From: Catenovulum agarivorans YM01
Lineage (GTDB): Bacteria; Pseudomonadota; Gammaproteobacteria; Enterobacterales; Alteromonadaceae
Direction of reading: 5' to 3'
Assembly (NCBI RefSeq): GCF_000281085.1
Contig: NZ_JH767525.1
Coordinates: 62,307-126,306, forward strand
DNA length: 64,000 nucleotides
The first letter of the stretch is position 1. Each line of letters opens with the position of its first letter. The position numbers and the translations under genes were made by a program. The notes under the pieces were generated by a model. That model ran no database searches, was not told the origin of the DNA, and saw only the letters and a list, made by a program, of their open reading frames with translations. Positions 49,480 to 58,761 of this stretch are shown here, one piece after another.

Positions 49480-50637
49480 ATGATTCGAAATAGACTTAAA
49501 CAGTCAGTTTGTGCACTAGCCCTGCTCTCCTGCGGCCATTCTTTAGCACATGCTGGCGATTTTAACTTTTCAGGTTTTATGTCGATAGGCGGTGGCTTTG
49601 TGGACGACGAATCAGCCCGAAGTTACGCTGGTTATGCAGAAGAAGACATCACTTTCGACAATAGCTTGCTTGGTATCCAATTTTCTTCTGATATTGCAAA
49701 TGAGCTGACTGCAACCGTGCAATTAACCGCTCGCAACACAGACGGCTTTAAAGTTGAAGCTGAATGGGCTTACGTTAGTTGGCAAGCTACCGACGAAAGC
49801 ACAGTTAGGATTGGTCGTTTACGAACACCCTTTTACATGTATTCGGATTATTTAGATGTTGGTTACGCTTATCCATGGATTGCTCCACCCAACGAAGTAT
49901 ATTACCTGCCGTTTAACAATGTGAACGGTATCGACTTATACACCACAGGTACACTCGGTAGTTTTGACACAACAATGCAAGTGTATTTTGGAAGCTTTAC
50001 CGACGAGTTAAATGAACGCGGGGTCGATATTGAAGCAAAAACTCGTAACCAACTCGGTTTTGCCGGAACGCTCGCCAAAGATTGGTGGACCTTTAGAGCT
50101 GCTTACCATATGGCCAAATTGTCAATTAACCTTGAAGCTCTGCCTGACGTACCTGAGCTATTGCAGACTTTACAAGGTGCGGGATTTTCAAGAAACGCTG
50201 ACAGATTCCGAATCGACGAAGATGATGCAAAGTTTATTGAGCTAGGCCTAAATATAGACACAGGCACCTTTGTAGCTGCTGCTGAACATGTTGAATTAAG
50301 ATTTGAAGACGAAACCTTATACGCCGACAACATTCGCCAATTTGTCATGTTAGGTGTACGAACCGGTGACTGGTTAATTCACTTAACCGCCTCTAAAGCA
50401 GATGATGAAGCATCTAATTTATCTCAAGGTATTCCAGTAACACCACAAACAGCAGAGCTGATAGCAGAGCTAAATGCACAAGCGGCAGGCGAAGCAAATA
50501 AACGGGATGTAATTAGCCTTGGAACACGCTGGGACATCACAGCTGGTACAGCGCTCAAGTTTCAATACAGTGATGTTGATCGCGATGGGCAAAAACGCCA
50601 AAAAGTTTATGCCTTTGCTCTGCAAACGGTATTTTAA
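49480..50637 (+). CDS. porin-like outer membrane beta-barrel protein
   Basis: The 385-residue protein has a signal peptide ending at AHA (residues 1-25). The mature part begins GDFNFSGFMSIGGGF and consists of alternating short amphipathic strands with aromatic ends. It finishes in FALQTVF with a terminal phenylalanine, the BAM signal of outer membrane barrels. It contains WAYVSWQATDESTVRIGRLR, a pattern common in Alteromonadales porins. It is the first gene of a trio with a PstS-like protein (11 bases on) and a diguanylate cyclase. Confidence 0.85.
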   Translation: MIRNRLKQSVCALALLSCGHSLAHAGDFNFSGFMSIGGGFVDDESARSYAGYAEEDITFDNSLLGIQFSSDIANELTATVQLTARNTDGFKVEAEWAYVSWQATDESTVRIGRLRTPFYMYSDYLDVGYAYPWIAPPNEVYYLPFNNVNGIDLYTTGTLGSFDTTMQVYFGSFTDELNERGVDIEAKTRNQLGFAGTLAKDWWTFRAAYHMAKLSINLEALPDVPELLQTLQGAGFSRNADRFRIDEDDAKFIELGLNIDTGTFVAAAEHVELRFEDETLYADNIRQFVMLGVRTGDWLIHLTASKADDEASNLSQGIPVTPQTAELIAELNAQAAGEANKRDVISLGTRWDITAGTALKFQYSDVDRDGQKRQKVYAFALQTVF

Positions 50638-50648
50638 GGAGATTAAGC

Positions 50649-51074
50649 ATGTCTAAATTTAAAGCAATAATTGCTGCGATCGGCTTGATCCTTGCTCCTA
50701 TCGCAGCTTTTGCTGAAGTCGTAGTGGTTGTACATCCATCTGTCGCTTTTGATTCAATGTCAGCGGATGAAGTTTCAAGGCTCTTTCTTGGCAAATCGAA
50801 AAAATTTCCAGACGGCTCAACAGCTTTTCCGCTCAACCAGGATGAAGGAATGACTGCCAGAGAAACCTTTAACGAGAAAATTTGTAAGAAAAATGCTTCT
50901 CAATATAAGGCTTATTGGTCTAAGTTGGTATTTACCGGTAAAGGTACACCACCAAAAGATGCTGGAGACGCCAATGCCGTTAAAGCATTAATTTCGTCCA
51001 ATCCGAATATGGTGGGTTATATCGACTCCAGCTTAGTTGACGCTAGTGTCAAAGTAGTCTTTAAACTCAAATAA
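50649..51074 (+). CDS. small PstS-like periplasmic binding protein
   Basis: This 141-residue protein has a signal peptide ending AFA. The mature domain begins EVVVVVHPSVAFDSMSADEV and contains FPLNQDEGMTARETFNEKI and NPNMVGYIDSSL. This is the half-size PBP-like domain related to phosphate-binding PstS proteins (COG0226 group). There are no permease or ATPase genes nearby, so uptake by an ABC transporter is unlikely from here. Position between porin and a sensor cyclase suggests it presents a ligand to one of them, which is inference. Confidence 0.8.
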   Translation: MSKFKAIIAAIGLILAPIAAFAEVVVVVHPSVAFDSMSADEVSRLFLGKSKKFPDGSTAFPLNQDEGMTARETFNEKICKKNASQYKAYWSKLVFTGKGTPPKDAGDANAVKALISSNPNMVGYIDSSLVDASVKVVFKLK

Positions 51075-51086
51075 GCGAAATAACAC

Positions 51087-51114
51087 ACGTGTGGCGTTCT
51101 GTAACGCCGCACGT
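51087..51114 (+). other. intercistronic hairpin
   Basis: ACGTGTGGCGTT and AACGCCGCACGT form a 12-pair stem (one wobble) with a CTGT loop, between the PstS-like and cyclase genes. No U tract follows on either strand, so mRNA end protection or attenuation is as likely as termination. A TATACT hexamer at 51131-51136 may start a separate cyclase transcript. Confidence 0.5.
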
Positions 51115-51166
51115 AAAAATTTCAGCTATACTAAAAAACAGCAATTAATAGTAAACGGTTAGTTCC

Positions 51167-52900
51167 ATGAAAGCAGTCTTGTTGATTTGCTTTGTATTTT
51201 CTGTCGTATGCAGCAAGGAAGCCGTTTGTAATGATACAGAAACCAAAGCACGTATTTTATTAATTAATTCTTACCACCCTCAGTACGATTGGACCGCACA
51301 GCTAACGCAGGGGGTAAAAAATACTCTAAACGATTTTTTACCTAGTGAAAATTTCCACGTTGAATATATGGACGCACGTAGATTTGTTGCGGACGCGGTA
51401 CACGAGCAACTTATAACCCAACTGTTATTACATAAATACCGTAGTTTTAAACCAGACGTAGTCATTACTGCAGACGATGCTGCTTTTTATTTTCTAATTG
51501 AACACCCTGAGTTGTTCGCTAATACGCCTGTGGTATTTGGCGGGGTAAACGTATTTAAACCTGAGCTTTTGCAAGATAGAGACAACTTCACCGGCATACT
51601 AGAGGGGATGGAAATATCTGGTAATATTAAGCTGATTGAACAAATTCAGCCCAAAGTTGAACAAGTTATTTTATTATCAGATAAAACCGAGCTAGGCGCT
51701 CGAATGACTGACCAAGCTAGATTAGAGTTGGCAAAACTAACAACTCGACTATCGGTTAAAATTTGGGATGACTTTTCCTTAGCTGAATTACATCAGAGTG
51801 TAAATACTGCTTCTGCAAATACAGCTTATCTGATCTTAGGCATGCACAGAGACCGCAACGGTCAATATATCTCTTTTTCCGAGCACCTTCTCCCACTAAC
51901 TAATTTGAGTAAAGTCCCTATTTATGGGATGTGGGGCGCGGTTCTAATTAACCAAGGTGTCATGGGTGGACTGATGAATAATCCGCTACAACATGGCGCG
52001 AGTTTAGCGCAAATAGCTAAAGATATAATCCGAGGCAAGCAGGTATCTGATATCCCCATTCGCGATAAATCCGATTTTGTGCCAACTTTTAATTATAGAC
52101 AACTTCAGCGCTTCAACATCAACTTAGATAGGCTGCCAAAAGCCAGTAAAATTCATGGTAGAACCGAAAGCTTTTATCAAAAACATACCGAAATTGTCCA
52201 CGCTAGCTTAGCCATATTAACCATTTTATTAGCGGCGATCGCGCTACTAGCCTTGAACATACAAAGACGTATGCACGCAGAGAAACAGTTATTGCAATTA
52301 AATAAAGTGTTGGATGACAAAGTTCGTAGCCGCACAGAAAAACTACAAGACGCCAATGTACAGTTAAATAGCATGATGGATGAGCTGAAACAACTCGCCC
52401 ATACAGATCCCCTCACCTCATTGTATAACCGCCGTGCAGGCATGAAGAAGCTCAATAAATTAGTCACCCGGTGCATAAGTTCAGACAAAGAGCTCAGCGT
52501 GGTATTGTTAGACATAGACTATTTCAAACGCATCAATGACAACTATGGCCACGATGAAGGGGATAGAGTACTTGTTGAAATAGCCAAAACACTTGATGAG
52601 GGTATTCGTCCAACTGATTTTCTCTACCGCTGGGGCGGTGAAGAATTTTTGTTGTTGTTTCCTAACACAAGTAGTTTAGACACAACAAGTTTGTGCAAAC
52701 GCCTACAAAGTATGACAAGCAATATATTGGTCGCAAACGAGTACAGTGTGACTTTTAGTGCAGGCATAGCCCAACTTACAAAAGATGAATCTTCAGCTGA
52801 ATTGTTAAAACGAGCGGATGAAGCTTTATATCAAGCAAAAGGCAATGGCAGAAACAGAGTTGAGGTGAGTTTAAACTTGCAGATAAACTCTACTGGTTAG
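51167..52900 (+). CDS. diguanylate cyclase with periplasmic ABC_sub_bind-type sensor domain
   Basis: The 577-residue protein has a signal sequence, then a periplasmic domain of about 300 residues (RILLINSYHPQYDWT, VVITADDAAFYFLIEHPEL, NTPVVFGGVN) of the ABC_sub_bind type. One membrane segment (ASLAILTILLAAIALLALNI) and a short coiled coil lead to a C-terminal GGDEF domain. The active site GGEEF is intact, and RPTD five residues before it is a c-di-GMP inhibitory site. It should make c-di-GMP in response to an external ligand. It follows the porin and PstS-like genes. Confidence 0.9.
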   Translation: MKAVLLICFVFSVVCSKEAVCNDTETKARILLINSYHPQYDWTAQLTQGVKNTLNDFLPSENFHVEYMDARRFVADAVHEQLITQLLLHKYRSFKPDVVITADDAAFYFLIEHPELFANTPVVFGGVNVFKPELLQDRDNFTGILEGMEISGNIKLIEQIQPKVEQVILLSDKTELGARMTDQARLELAKLTTRLSVKIWDDFSLAELHQSVNTASANTAYLILGMHRDRNGQYISFSEHLLPLTNLSKVPIYGMWGAVLINQGVMGGLMNNPLQHGASLAQIAKDIIRGKQVSDIPIRDKSDFVPTFNYRQLQRFNINLDRLPKASKIHGRTESFYQKHTEIVHASLAILTILLAAIALLALNIQRRMHAEKQLLQLNKVLDDKVRSRTEKLQDANVQLNSMMDELKQLAHTDPLTSLYNRRAGMKKLNKLVTRCISSDKELSVVLLDIDYFKRINDNYGHDEGDRVLVEIAKTLDEGIRPTDFLYRWGGEEFLLLFPNTSSLDTTSLCKRLQSMTSNILVANEYSVTFSAGIAQLTKDESSAELLKRADEALYQAKGNGRNRVEVSLNLQINSTG

Positions 52901-52911
52901 CAGAGTTTATC
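52882..52911. terminator. hairpin between the cyclase and hslU (convergent)
   Basis: GATAAACTCT and AGAGTTTATC pair perfectly over ten bases, with the cyclase stop codon in the loop. It could serve both converging transcripts, although the U tract is poor on either side. Confidence 0.5.
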
Positions 52912-52922
52912 TGGCCATAAAA

Positions 52923-54254
52923 TTAAAGGATAAAGCGCGACAAGTCTTCGTCTTCAATTACATCATTGAGGTATTTGTTGACGTAAGCCGCATCAACTGT
53001 CAGTTGCTCCCCGTCTTTTTCACTGGCATCAAATGAAATTTCTTCCATCAGCTTTTCCATCACAGTATGTAAACGACGTGCGCCAATATTCTCAGTACGC
53101 TCATTTACCTGCCATGCTGCCTCAGCAATACGTTTAATTCCATCTTCAGTAAAATCAACCTTTACACCTTCAGTGGCTAATAATGCACTGTATTGCTCAG
53201 TTAATGACGCATTGGTATCAGTTAAAATAGAGACAAAATCTTCAGTGGTTAACGCCGACAACTCAACTCGAATTGGCAAACGACCTTGCAATTCTGGGAT
53301 TAAGTCTGACGGTTTCGCCATTTGGAATGCACCAGATGCGATAAACAAGATGTGATCAGTTTTCACCATGCCGTGTTTAGTGGTCACTGTTGAACCTTCA
53401 ACCAAAGGTAATAAATCACGTTGCACACCTTCACGTGATACATCTGGGCCACTGCTCTCACCACGTTTACAAATCTTGTCGATTTCGTCGATAAATACAA
53501 TGCCGTTCTGTTCAACTGCGTTGATCGCTTCTTCTTTTAAATCTTCTTGATTGACCATGCGCGCAGCTTCTTCTTCAATCAATAATTTAAAAGCTTCTTT
53601 CACTTTTAGTTTGCGCGATTTAGTGGTTGAACCAGATAAATTCTGAAACATGCTTTGCAGCTGGTTCGTCATGTCTTCCATACCTGGAGGTGCCATAATT
53701 TCTACACCGACCTGCGGCGCTGCAATATCAATCTCGATTTCTTTGTCGTCTAGCTGTTTTTCACGGAGTTTTTTGCGGAAAACTTGACGGGTTGAGCTAT
53801 CCGTTGCTGGCTCAGAATCGTCTCCAAATGGCGTTTTTGCGCGTGGCAATAATGCATCTAAAATGCGCTCTTCTGCCGCTTCTTCAGCTCTGTGTTTAAC
53901 TTTTTGGGTTGCTTGCTCGCGAGTCATTTTTACCGAAATATCTACCAAATCACGAATGATGGTTTCTACTTCTTTGCCAACATAACCCACTTCAGTAAAT
54001 TTAGTCGCCTCTACTTTAATAAAAGGGGCATTCGCAAGCTTAGCTAAGCGGCGTGCTATTTCAGTTTTACCAACACCAGTTGGGCCTATCATCAATATAT
54101 TTTTTGGTGTTACTTCTTGGCGCAATTCTTCATCCAATTGCATACGACGCCAGCGATTTCTTAGCGCTATCGCTACCGCTTTTTTGGCATTTTTTTGGCC
54201 GATAATATGGCGATTTAATTCGTGAACAATTTCTCTAGGGGTCATTTGTGACAT
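52923..54254 (-). CDS. hslU: ATP-dependent protease ATPase subunit HslU
   Basis: This 443-residue AAA+ unfoldase feeds substrates to Hsl[16 protein letters not shown], Walker [26 protein letters not shown] pore loop, Walker [11 protein letters not shown] and the C-terminal [10 protein letters not shown] (activates HslV) are all present. Length matches E. coli. It lies nine bases after hslV in the same operon. Confidence 0.97.
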   Translation of the reverse strand: MSQMTPREIVHELNRHIIGQKNAKKAVAIALRNRWRRMQLDEELRQEVTPKNILMIGPTGVGKTEIARRLAKLANAPFIKVEATKFTEVGYVGKEVETIIRDLVDISVKMTREQATQKVKHRAEEAAEERILDALLPRAKTPFGDDSEPATDSSTRQVFRKKLREKQLDDKEIEIDIAAPQVGVEIMAPPGMEDMTNQLQSMFQNLSGSTTKSRKLKVKEAFKLLIEEEAARMVNQEDLKEEAINAVEQNGIVFIDEIDKICKRGESSGPDVSREGVQRDLLPLVEGSTVTTKHGMVKTDHILFIASGAFQMAKPSDLIPELQGRLPIRVELSALTTEDFVSILTDTNASLTEQYSALLATEGVKVDFTEDGIKRIAEAAWQVNERTENIGARRLHTVMEKLMEEISFDASEKDGEQLTVDAAYVNKYLNDVIEDEDLSRFIL

Positions 54255-54263
54255 ATCACGCTC

Positions 54264-54794
54264 CTACTTGTTTGCGTCTAATTCTTCAATGGTTTGGCTA
54301 TGGTTGGTGTACACACAAATGTCCCCGGCCAATTTCAAACTTTTTTCAACAATTTCTTTAGCTGATAAATCAGTATTTTCTAATAATGCAGTTGCCGCAG
54401 CTTGCGCATACGGGCCACCTGAGCCTATGGCAATTAAGTCATGCTCTGGCTGAATTACATCACCATTACCTGTGATAATTAACGAAGCTTCTTCGTCGGC
54501 AACCGCCAATAAAGCTTCTAAACGGCGTAGTGCTCGATCGGTGCGCCAATCTTTTGCGAGCTCAACGGCTGCACGGGTTAAATGCCCTTGGTGAATTTCT
54601 AATTTGCTTTCAAAACGCTCAAATAAGGTAAAAGCATCCGCCGTACCACCAGCAAAACCAGCCAATACTTTATTGTGGTATAAACGGCGAACTTTGCGCG
54701 CATTACCTTTCATTACTGTGTTACCCAGTGATACTTGGCCATCACCGCCTATTACCACTTTGCCACCACGGCGCACAGATACAATAGTAGTCAT
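54264..54794 (-). CDS. hslV: ATP-dependent protease peptidase subunit HslV
   Basis: The 176-residue proteasome-beta-like peptidase begins [20 protein letters not shown]. After removal of Met1, the catalytic threonine is the N-terminal residue. [10 protein letters not shown] and [15 protein letters not shown] are also family blocks. It forms a double hexameric ring capped by HslU. A sigma-32-like promoter and leader stem-loop lie upstream. Confidence 0.97.
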   Translation of the reverse strand: MTTIVSVRRGGKVVIGGDGQVSLGNTVMKGNARKVRRLYHNKVLAGFAGGTADAFTLFERFESKLEIHQGHLTRAAVELAKDWRTDRALRRLEALLAVADEEASLIITGNGDVIQPEHDLIAIGSGGPYAQAAATALLENTDLSAKEIVEKSLKLAGDICVYTNHSQTIEELDANK

Positions 54795-54863
54795 ATTCTT
54801 TCCTCGTTATGCGAGATAACTCAAATGTGAGTCAAAAAATCCAAACTAATTAAGACAACAATA

Positions 54864-54889
54864 GACCCACAGCTGTGTTGCTGTAGGTC
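54864..54889 (-). other. stem-loop in the hslVU leader
   Basis: GACC-C-ACAG pairs with CTGT-A-GGTC across an eight-base loop. It sits inside the predicted 5' leader of hslVU, downstream of the heat-shock promoter. E. coli hslVU mRNA also has a stabilising leader stem-loop; homology here is inferred from position. Confidence 0.5.
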
Positions 54890-54932
54890 AAATATTAAAT
54901 GCTAGTTTGGTGAGTTAATGTCTTTGCTTAGT

Positions 54933-54960
54933 AGATGGGGGGGATTTTTACCAAATCAAG
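54933..54960 (-). promoter_or_regulatory. sigma-32 (heat shock) promoter of hslVU
   Basis: On the minus strand CTTGATT (-35) is followed by 13 bases and CCCCATCT (-10), very close to the CTTGAAA - CCCCATNT consensus. It overlaps the last codons of ftsN, giving a leader of about 130 bases for hslV. HslVU is a known heat-shock operon. Confidence 0.8.
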
Positions 54961-55519
54961 ACCAATACCAAATTTGGCAACTATTGATTTTGATATCTTG
55001 CAATCTATGTCGGTCAGCTTCGGCATCACGTTTAGAATCGTAAGGGCCAAGGACAACTTTATACCAAATACCACTTTGCCCTTCACTTTGCTGAATTGTT
55101 GATTCTAAACCGGCAAACGCTATCTTTGCTTTCATCGCATTAGCTTGTTGTTCACTTCTAAACGAAGCACATTGCATTTTATAAGGGCGTTTAGGGCCAT
55201 CTTCGCGCTCCGGCACATCTACCTCTACCTCTTTGTTTTCCAGCTCTTTTACATATTCCCATTTTTCTTCAGGAACTTTGGGTAAAGGTTTCTGTTTATT
55301 CTGAGGTTTTTCTACTGCAGGTTGATTAACAGCTTCACTTGGTGCTCGGTCTTTGATTGACCATAAAAAATAGGCAAATCCACCAATAATAGCCACAACC
55401 AAGACTAAGAATATTAGTGCTTTAGGCTTTTTAGAAGGAGGCGGCGGTGGTGGCGCTGCTTGTGCTCCACGTTTTGCTCTACTTGCTGGTTTACCTTTTT
55501 TTACGTAGTCGCGTGCCAT
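54956..55519 (-). CDS. ftsN: cell division protein FtsN (SPOR domain)
   Basis: The start is the ATG at 55519 (MARDYVKKGKPASRAKRG), giving 187 residues; upstream in-frame codons up to 55648 are not expected to be coding. It has a short basic cytoplasmic tail with the MARDY start known from FtsN, a proline run, and one membrane segment (ALIFLVLVVAIIGGFAYFLW). A linker is followed by a C-terminal SPOR domain (MQCASFRSEQQANAMKAKI, WYKVVLGPYDSKRDAEADR), which binds denuded septal peptidoglycan. Position next to hslV matches E. coli, supporting the symbol. Confidence 0.9.
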   Translation of the reverse strand: MARDYVKKGKPASRAKRGAQAAPPPPPPSKKPKALIFLVLVVAIIGGFAYFLWSIKDRAPSEAVNQPAVEKPQNKQKPLPKVPEEKWEYVKELENKEVEVDVPEREDGPKRPYKMQCASFRSEQQANAMKAKIAFAGLESTIQQSEGQSGIWYKVVLGPYDSKRDAEADRHRLQDIKINSCQIWYWS

Positions 55520-55715
55520 AATGCTTAATTGGTTATTGCTGATAAATTTTGCATACGAGTATAAAGGCCATTTAATTGAGTTAAAACCGTTATAAGTGCA
55601 ACTAATTGAAAAAATTATTTGGTTGGTTAAATTAGCTGCGATTTGCACTAGGAGTAAACAAGCTCGAATGAAACATAATGTTCGAAAAGCGCTATTGTTG
55701 CAGAGTAACCAAGCC
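55520..55715. other. non-coding region upstream of ftsN
   Basis: It holds the ftsN promoter region and possibly the end of the following repeat cluster. No gene or distinct motif was identified. Confidence 0.4.
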
Positions 55716-55815
55716 CAGCTGAAGCATAATTTTCTAAAATCGCTGTAAATCCATCCTTGGAAGCTCCCAAACGTCGTCCAAGACGTTTGAAGTTTTAGAA
55801 AATCAGCATTCAGCT
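55716..55815 (+). repeat. 100-base structured repeat, copy 3
   Basis: Same length and design as the copies at 28655 and 28977: outer arms CAGCTGAAGCATAATTTTC... and ...GCATTCAGCT, inner stem AAACGTC (55769-55775) / GACGTTT (55782-55788). The unpaired block is AATCCATCCTTGGAAGCTC. The loop is GTCCAA instead of GTCCCG. Confidence 0.85.
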
Positions 55816-55904
55816 AGACTTTTATCAAGCATTTTTATTGCGAAGAAGGAACAGCACTACTGAAGTAAGGAATGCTGGTAGCGGGTGTTTTTCGCAAAAC
55901 TTCC

Positions 55905-55943
55905 AATCGGTAGGGATACCGTTTGAGAGCGCGTCATGGATGG
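55905..55943 (+). repeat. structured repeat, inverted minor copy
   Basis: AATCGGTA and TACCGTTT (one mismatch) close a GGGA loop, followed by GAGAGCG and CATGGATGG. In reverse orientation it repeats the CCATCC / GCTC / stem / TCCC / stem plan. Confidence 0.6.
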
Positions 55944-55947
55944 CCTC

Positions 55948-55975
55948 GCAGCGATTTTGCGAAAAATATCGCTGC
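55948..55975. repeat. GCAGCGAT hairpin module
   Basis: GCAGCGAT and ATCGCTGC pair around a TTTGCGAAAAAT loop and are followed by CAACATGACCTTCCCTG, as at 29347-29373. Confidence 0.65.
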
Positions 55976-56035
55976 CAACATGACCTTCCCTGCCACGACA
56001 AACAAAGCGCACATTGAAGCATTCACTGTACTTGC

Positions 56036-56072
56036 GCGATAGTTATGAACTGGCGATTTCCCTATATTGCAC
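56036..56072 (+). repeat. 37-base module shared with 29303-29339
   Basis: GCGATAGTTATG and GATTTCCCTATATTGCAC with a short variable centre. Relative to the GCAGCGAT hairpin it lies on the opposite side from the 29.3 kb copy, so modules have been reordered. Confidence 0.7.
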
Positions 56073-56101
56073 AGAAGTTGCAGCGACAAAATTCGAAAGG
56101 A

Positions 56102-58279
56102 TTAGCCATTCAAATCAAGCGGGTCAACATCAAATAACCAACGTACTTTTTGGGCAAAATCATTCTGTTCAAGCGACGCAGTTAATTGATTCATTGCCGC
56201 ATTTAACATACTGCGCTGCTTCGCACTAAAAATAATGATTTGTCGATATTTACCCGCACGTTTTTCTTGCGGCGCTGGCATATTGGCAAATACCTCCACG
56301 CCTTGATAATGGCGACAAATTTGCTCAGAAAACAAGCTATCGATTTGCTGTGAAACTTGTTCTACTAACTGCTGATTTTGTGCCTCCATTCGTAAAATAC
56401 ACCAATATTGATAAGGTGGAAGCTGGCTATCTGCTCGCTCTTTTAATAGTAGTTGCGCAAGTTCGGTATAACCCTTTTCGATTAAGGTATTCAGATAGTT
56501 GTGATTTGGGAAATGAGTTTGCACCACCACTTGACCCGTTTTTTCAGCACGACCGGCACGCCCTGCCACCTGCACTAACAACTGCGCCATTTTTTCAGCC
56601 GCTCTAAAATCAGTGCTATACAAAGCATTATCTAAATTGACAATAACAGTTAAAGTTAACTGAGGAAAATGATGCCCCTTCGCCAACATCTGGGTGCCAA
56701 TTAATAACTTGTGTTCACCAGCTTGAATAGCATTTAACTTAGCTTCTAGCTCACCTTTGCGTCTAACACTATCTCGGTCAATCCGAACTGGATTTGCATC
56801 CAAAAAACGCTGCTGTAGCCATTCTTCTAACTGCTCAGTCCCTATGCCCCAATCAACAATTTGGCTAGAGCCACATTCAGCGCATTGGGCAGGCGGTTTA
56901 GCATAATAACCACAATGGTGGCAGTTCACTTGTTGAATGTTCCTGTGATAAGTCAGGTGTTTATCACAACGTTCACATTCTGCGACCCAACCACATTCAT
57001 GACAAATAAGCGCAGGTGAATAACCACGGCGATTTAAAAACACCAAGACCTGCTGACCTGCAGCTAAATGTTTTTCCATCAACTGCACCACAGTATAAGC
57101 AAGGCCAGACTGCAAAGGTTGATGTTTGATATCGATTAACTGTGGTTTAGGTGGCAATTTCGCCGTTGCACGCTTATGTAGGTGTAACCAATTAAATTTT
57201 CCAGCCTGTGCATTAGCTAATGATTCTAACGACGGGGTCGCACTGCCTAAAACAATTGGACAGTTTTGATCAGCGGCGCGTTTAATCGCAACATCTCTCG
57301 CGTTATAACGCAAACCATCTTGCTGTTTATACGAGGCGTCGTGCTCTTCATCTAATACAATCAAACCTAATTCAGCCGCTGGCACCATAACAGCGGAGCG
57401 TGTGCCGATAATAATTCGACTTATGCCTAACCAAGCTTTCAACCAAGCATTGTGCCTTTCACTATCATTAAGCTCCGAATGCAGTACTGACATTTGACAA
57501 TGAAAACGTTGTTGAAAGCGTTGCAAGGTTTGTGGGGTTAAACCAATTTCTGGCACCAAAATCAGCACTTGTTTATTTTGTGCTAAAACATCGGCCATTA
57601 AGCGCATATACACTTCAGTTTTACCGCTACCTGTTACCCCTTGCAGTAAATGCACAGCAAAATTATTTTTGCTTTGAATATTAGTTATGACCTGCTGCTG
57701 TTCATCTGTTAAGCCATGTTCACTAGGCTGAATTTCAACTTGTTTATTGGTTAATAAATCAGTGTTTTCTTCAATCAGCTGTTTGTCGGCAAGTTGTTTA
57801 ATTTGCGCACTAGAAAAACCATCTTCTTTTAATAAACTTTGTGCTGTTGGCCCTAGTTTCTTCAGTAGATGAAATAAAGCCTGTTGTTTATAAGCTCGGC
57901 CTTCCGGCGCTTTTGCTCCTGCAACCACTTGCCAAATTGGCTCTTCGAGTAATTCGGTTGGCGCGCCGTTTTTTAGTTTTTTTGGCAATAAGTTAACGTA
58001 CACTTCACCCATTGGGCACAAATAATACTGCTGTAACCAAGCAAGTGTTTTCAACATCTGTTGGTTATATATAGGGCGAGAATCTAGTACTTGAATAACA
58101 GGTTTAATTTTGTTGGCTGGATAGTCTGATTCGAGCTTAGTATTAACCACTAAGCCAACTAGTTTTTGCCGACCAAAAGGCACCTCCACACGCACACCAA
58201 TTTGACAGCTTTGCCCATCCGGCAAACGATAATCAAATAACCTACGTAACGGTAAAGCTAATGCGACCTGTACAAACAA
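56102..58279 (-). CDS. priA: primosomal protein PriA (replication restart helicase)
   Basis: The 725-residue protein has an N-terminal 3' DNA-binding domain (VALALPLRRLFDYRLP, VRVEVPFGRQKLVG), Walker A GVTGSGKTEVYMRL, motif II LDEEHDASYKQQ and RYNARDVA. The zinc domain has eight cysteines (CHECGWVAECERC and CHHCGYY...CAECG). It reloads the replisome at stalled forks. The start is a TTG with GGAG nine bases upstream; no ATG fits the N-terminus. It is divergent from rpmE, as in E. coli. Confidence 0.95.
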   Translation of the reverse strand: MFVQVALALPLRRLFDYRLPDGQSCQIGVRVEVPFGRQKLVGLVVNTKLESDYPANKIKPVIQVLDSRPIYNQQMLKTLAWLQQYYLCPMGEVYVNLLPKKLKNGAPTELLEEPIWQVVAGAKAPEGRAYKQQALFHLLKKLGPTAQSLLKEDGFSSAQIKQLADKQLIEENTDLLTNKQVEIQPSEHGLTDEQQQVITNIQSKNNFAVHLLQGVTGSGKTEVYMRLMADVLAQNKQVLILVPEIGLTPQTLQRFQQRFHCQMSVLHSELNDSERHNAWLKAWLGISRIIIGTRSAVMVPAAELGLIVLDEEHDASYKQQDGLRYNARDVAIKRAADQNCPIVLGSATPSLESLANAQAGKFNWLHLHKRATAKLPPKPQLIDIKHQPLQSGLAYTVVQLMEKHLAAGQQVLVFLNRRGYSPALICHECGWVAECERCDKHLTYHRNIQQVNCHHCGYYAKPPAQCAECGSSQIVDWGIGTEQLEEWLQQRFLDANPVRIDRDSVRRKGELEAKLNAIQAGEHKLLIGTQMLAKGHHFPQLTLTVIVNLDNALYSTDFRAAEKMAQLLVQVAGRAGRAEKTGQVVVQTHFPNHNYLNTLIEKGYTELAQLLLKERADSQLPPYQYWCILRMEAQNQQLVEQVSQQIDSLFSEQICRHYQGVEVFANMPAPQEKRAGKYRQIIIFSAKQRSMLNAAMNQLTASLEQNDFAQKVRWLFDVDPLDLNG

Positions 58280-58378
58280 AAAACCAAGCTCCGAAAAACT
58301 GTTAAATTAGCTGCACTTTATACAGCAATGTAGCGTCAGTTTGAATGTAAATTTTACTGGTTTTTATCTGTCTATTGG

Positions 58379-58384
58379 TATAAA
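58379..58384 (+). promoter_or_regulatory. -10 element of the rpmE promoter
   Basis: TATAAA preceded by TGG forms an extended -10, about 124 bases before the rpmE start and in the priA-rpmE divergent region. Confidence 0.45.
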
Positions 58385-58507
58385 ATCCACCGCCATTATA
58401 TGACGAAGGCTAAATGCCTTTATTTTAATTAATCGCGTATGGTGCTTTGCAAGTTAACTTGGTTAATTTGGCACAGTGGCTATACGGGCCAAAATGAGGT
58501 TATCCAA

Positions 58508-58723
58508 ATGAAAGCTGGTATCCATCCTGATTACCAAGAAATTACTGCAACTTGTTCTTGTGGTAACACTATCAAAACTCGTTCAACTGTAGGTAAAGAC
58601 TTATACTTGGACGTATGTTCAGAATGTCACCCATTCTACACTGGTAAACAACGTATCGTTGATACTGGTGGTCGTGTTGACCGCTTCAAGAAACGTTTTG
58701 GTGCACTTAGCTCTAAAAAATAA
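58508..58723 (+). CDS. rpmE: 50S ribosomal protein L31 (zinc-binding form)
   Basis: This 71-residue protein starts at ATG 58508 ([19 protein letters not shown]), with GAGG upstream. An in-frame start 23 codons earlier is not part of L31. The four zinc ligands are the cysteines in TCSCG and VCSECHPF, so this is the C+ form rather than the zinc-free paralogue. [19 protein letters not shown] closes the protein. A strong terminator follows. Confidence 0.97.
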   Translation: MKAGIHPDYQEITATCSCGNTIKTRSTVGKDLYLDVCSECHPFYTGKQRIVDTGGRVDRFKKRFGALSSKK

Positions 58724-58761
58724 GCTGCATAAAACAGTTTTAATCGATTTCTCGATGCAAA

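Noticed and set aside
55520-55648. N-terminal extension of FtsN
   Set aside because: The MARDYVKKGKP start with a basic tail before the membrane segment is the usual FtsN N-terminus; the upstream codons show no family similarity.
55825-56022. Minus-strand frame of about 65 codons beside priA
   Set aside because: It coincides with the inverted minor repeat and the GCAGCGAT hairpin, with no protein-like features or start signal.
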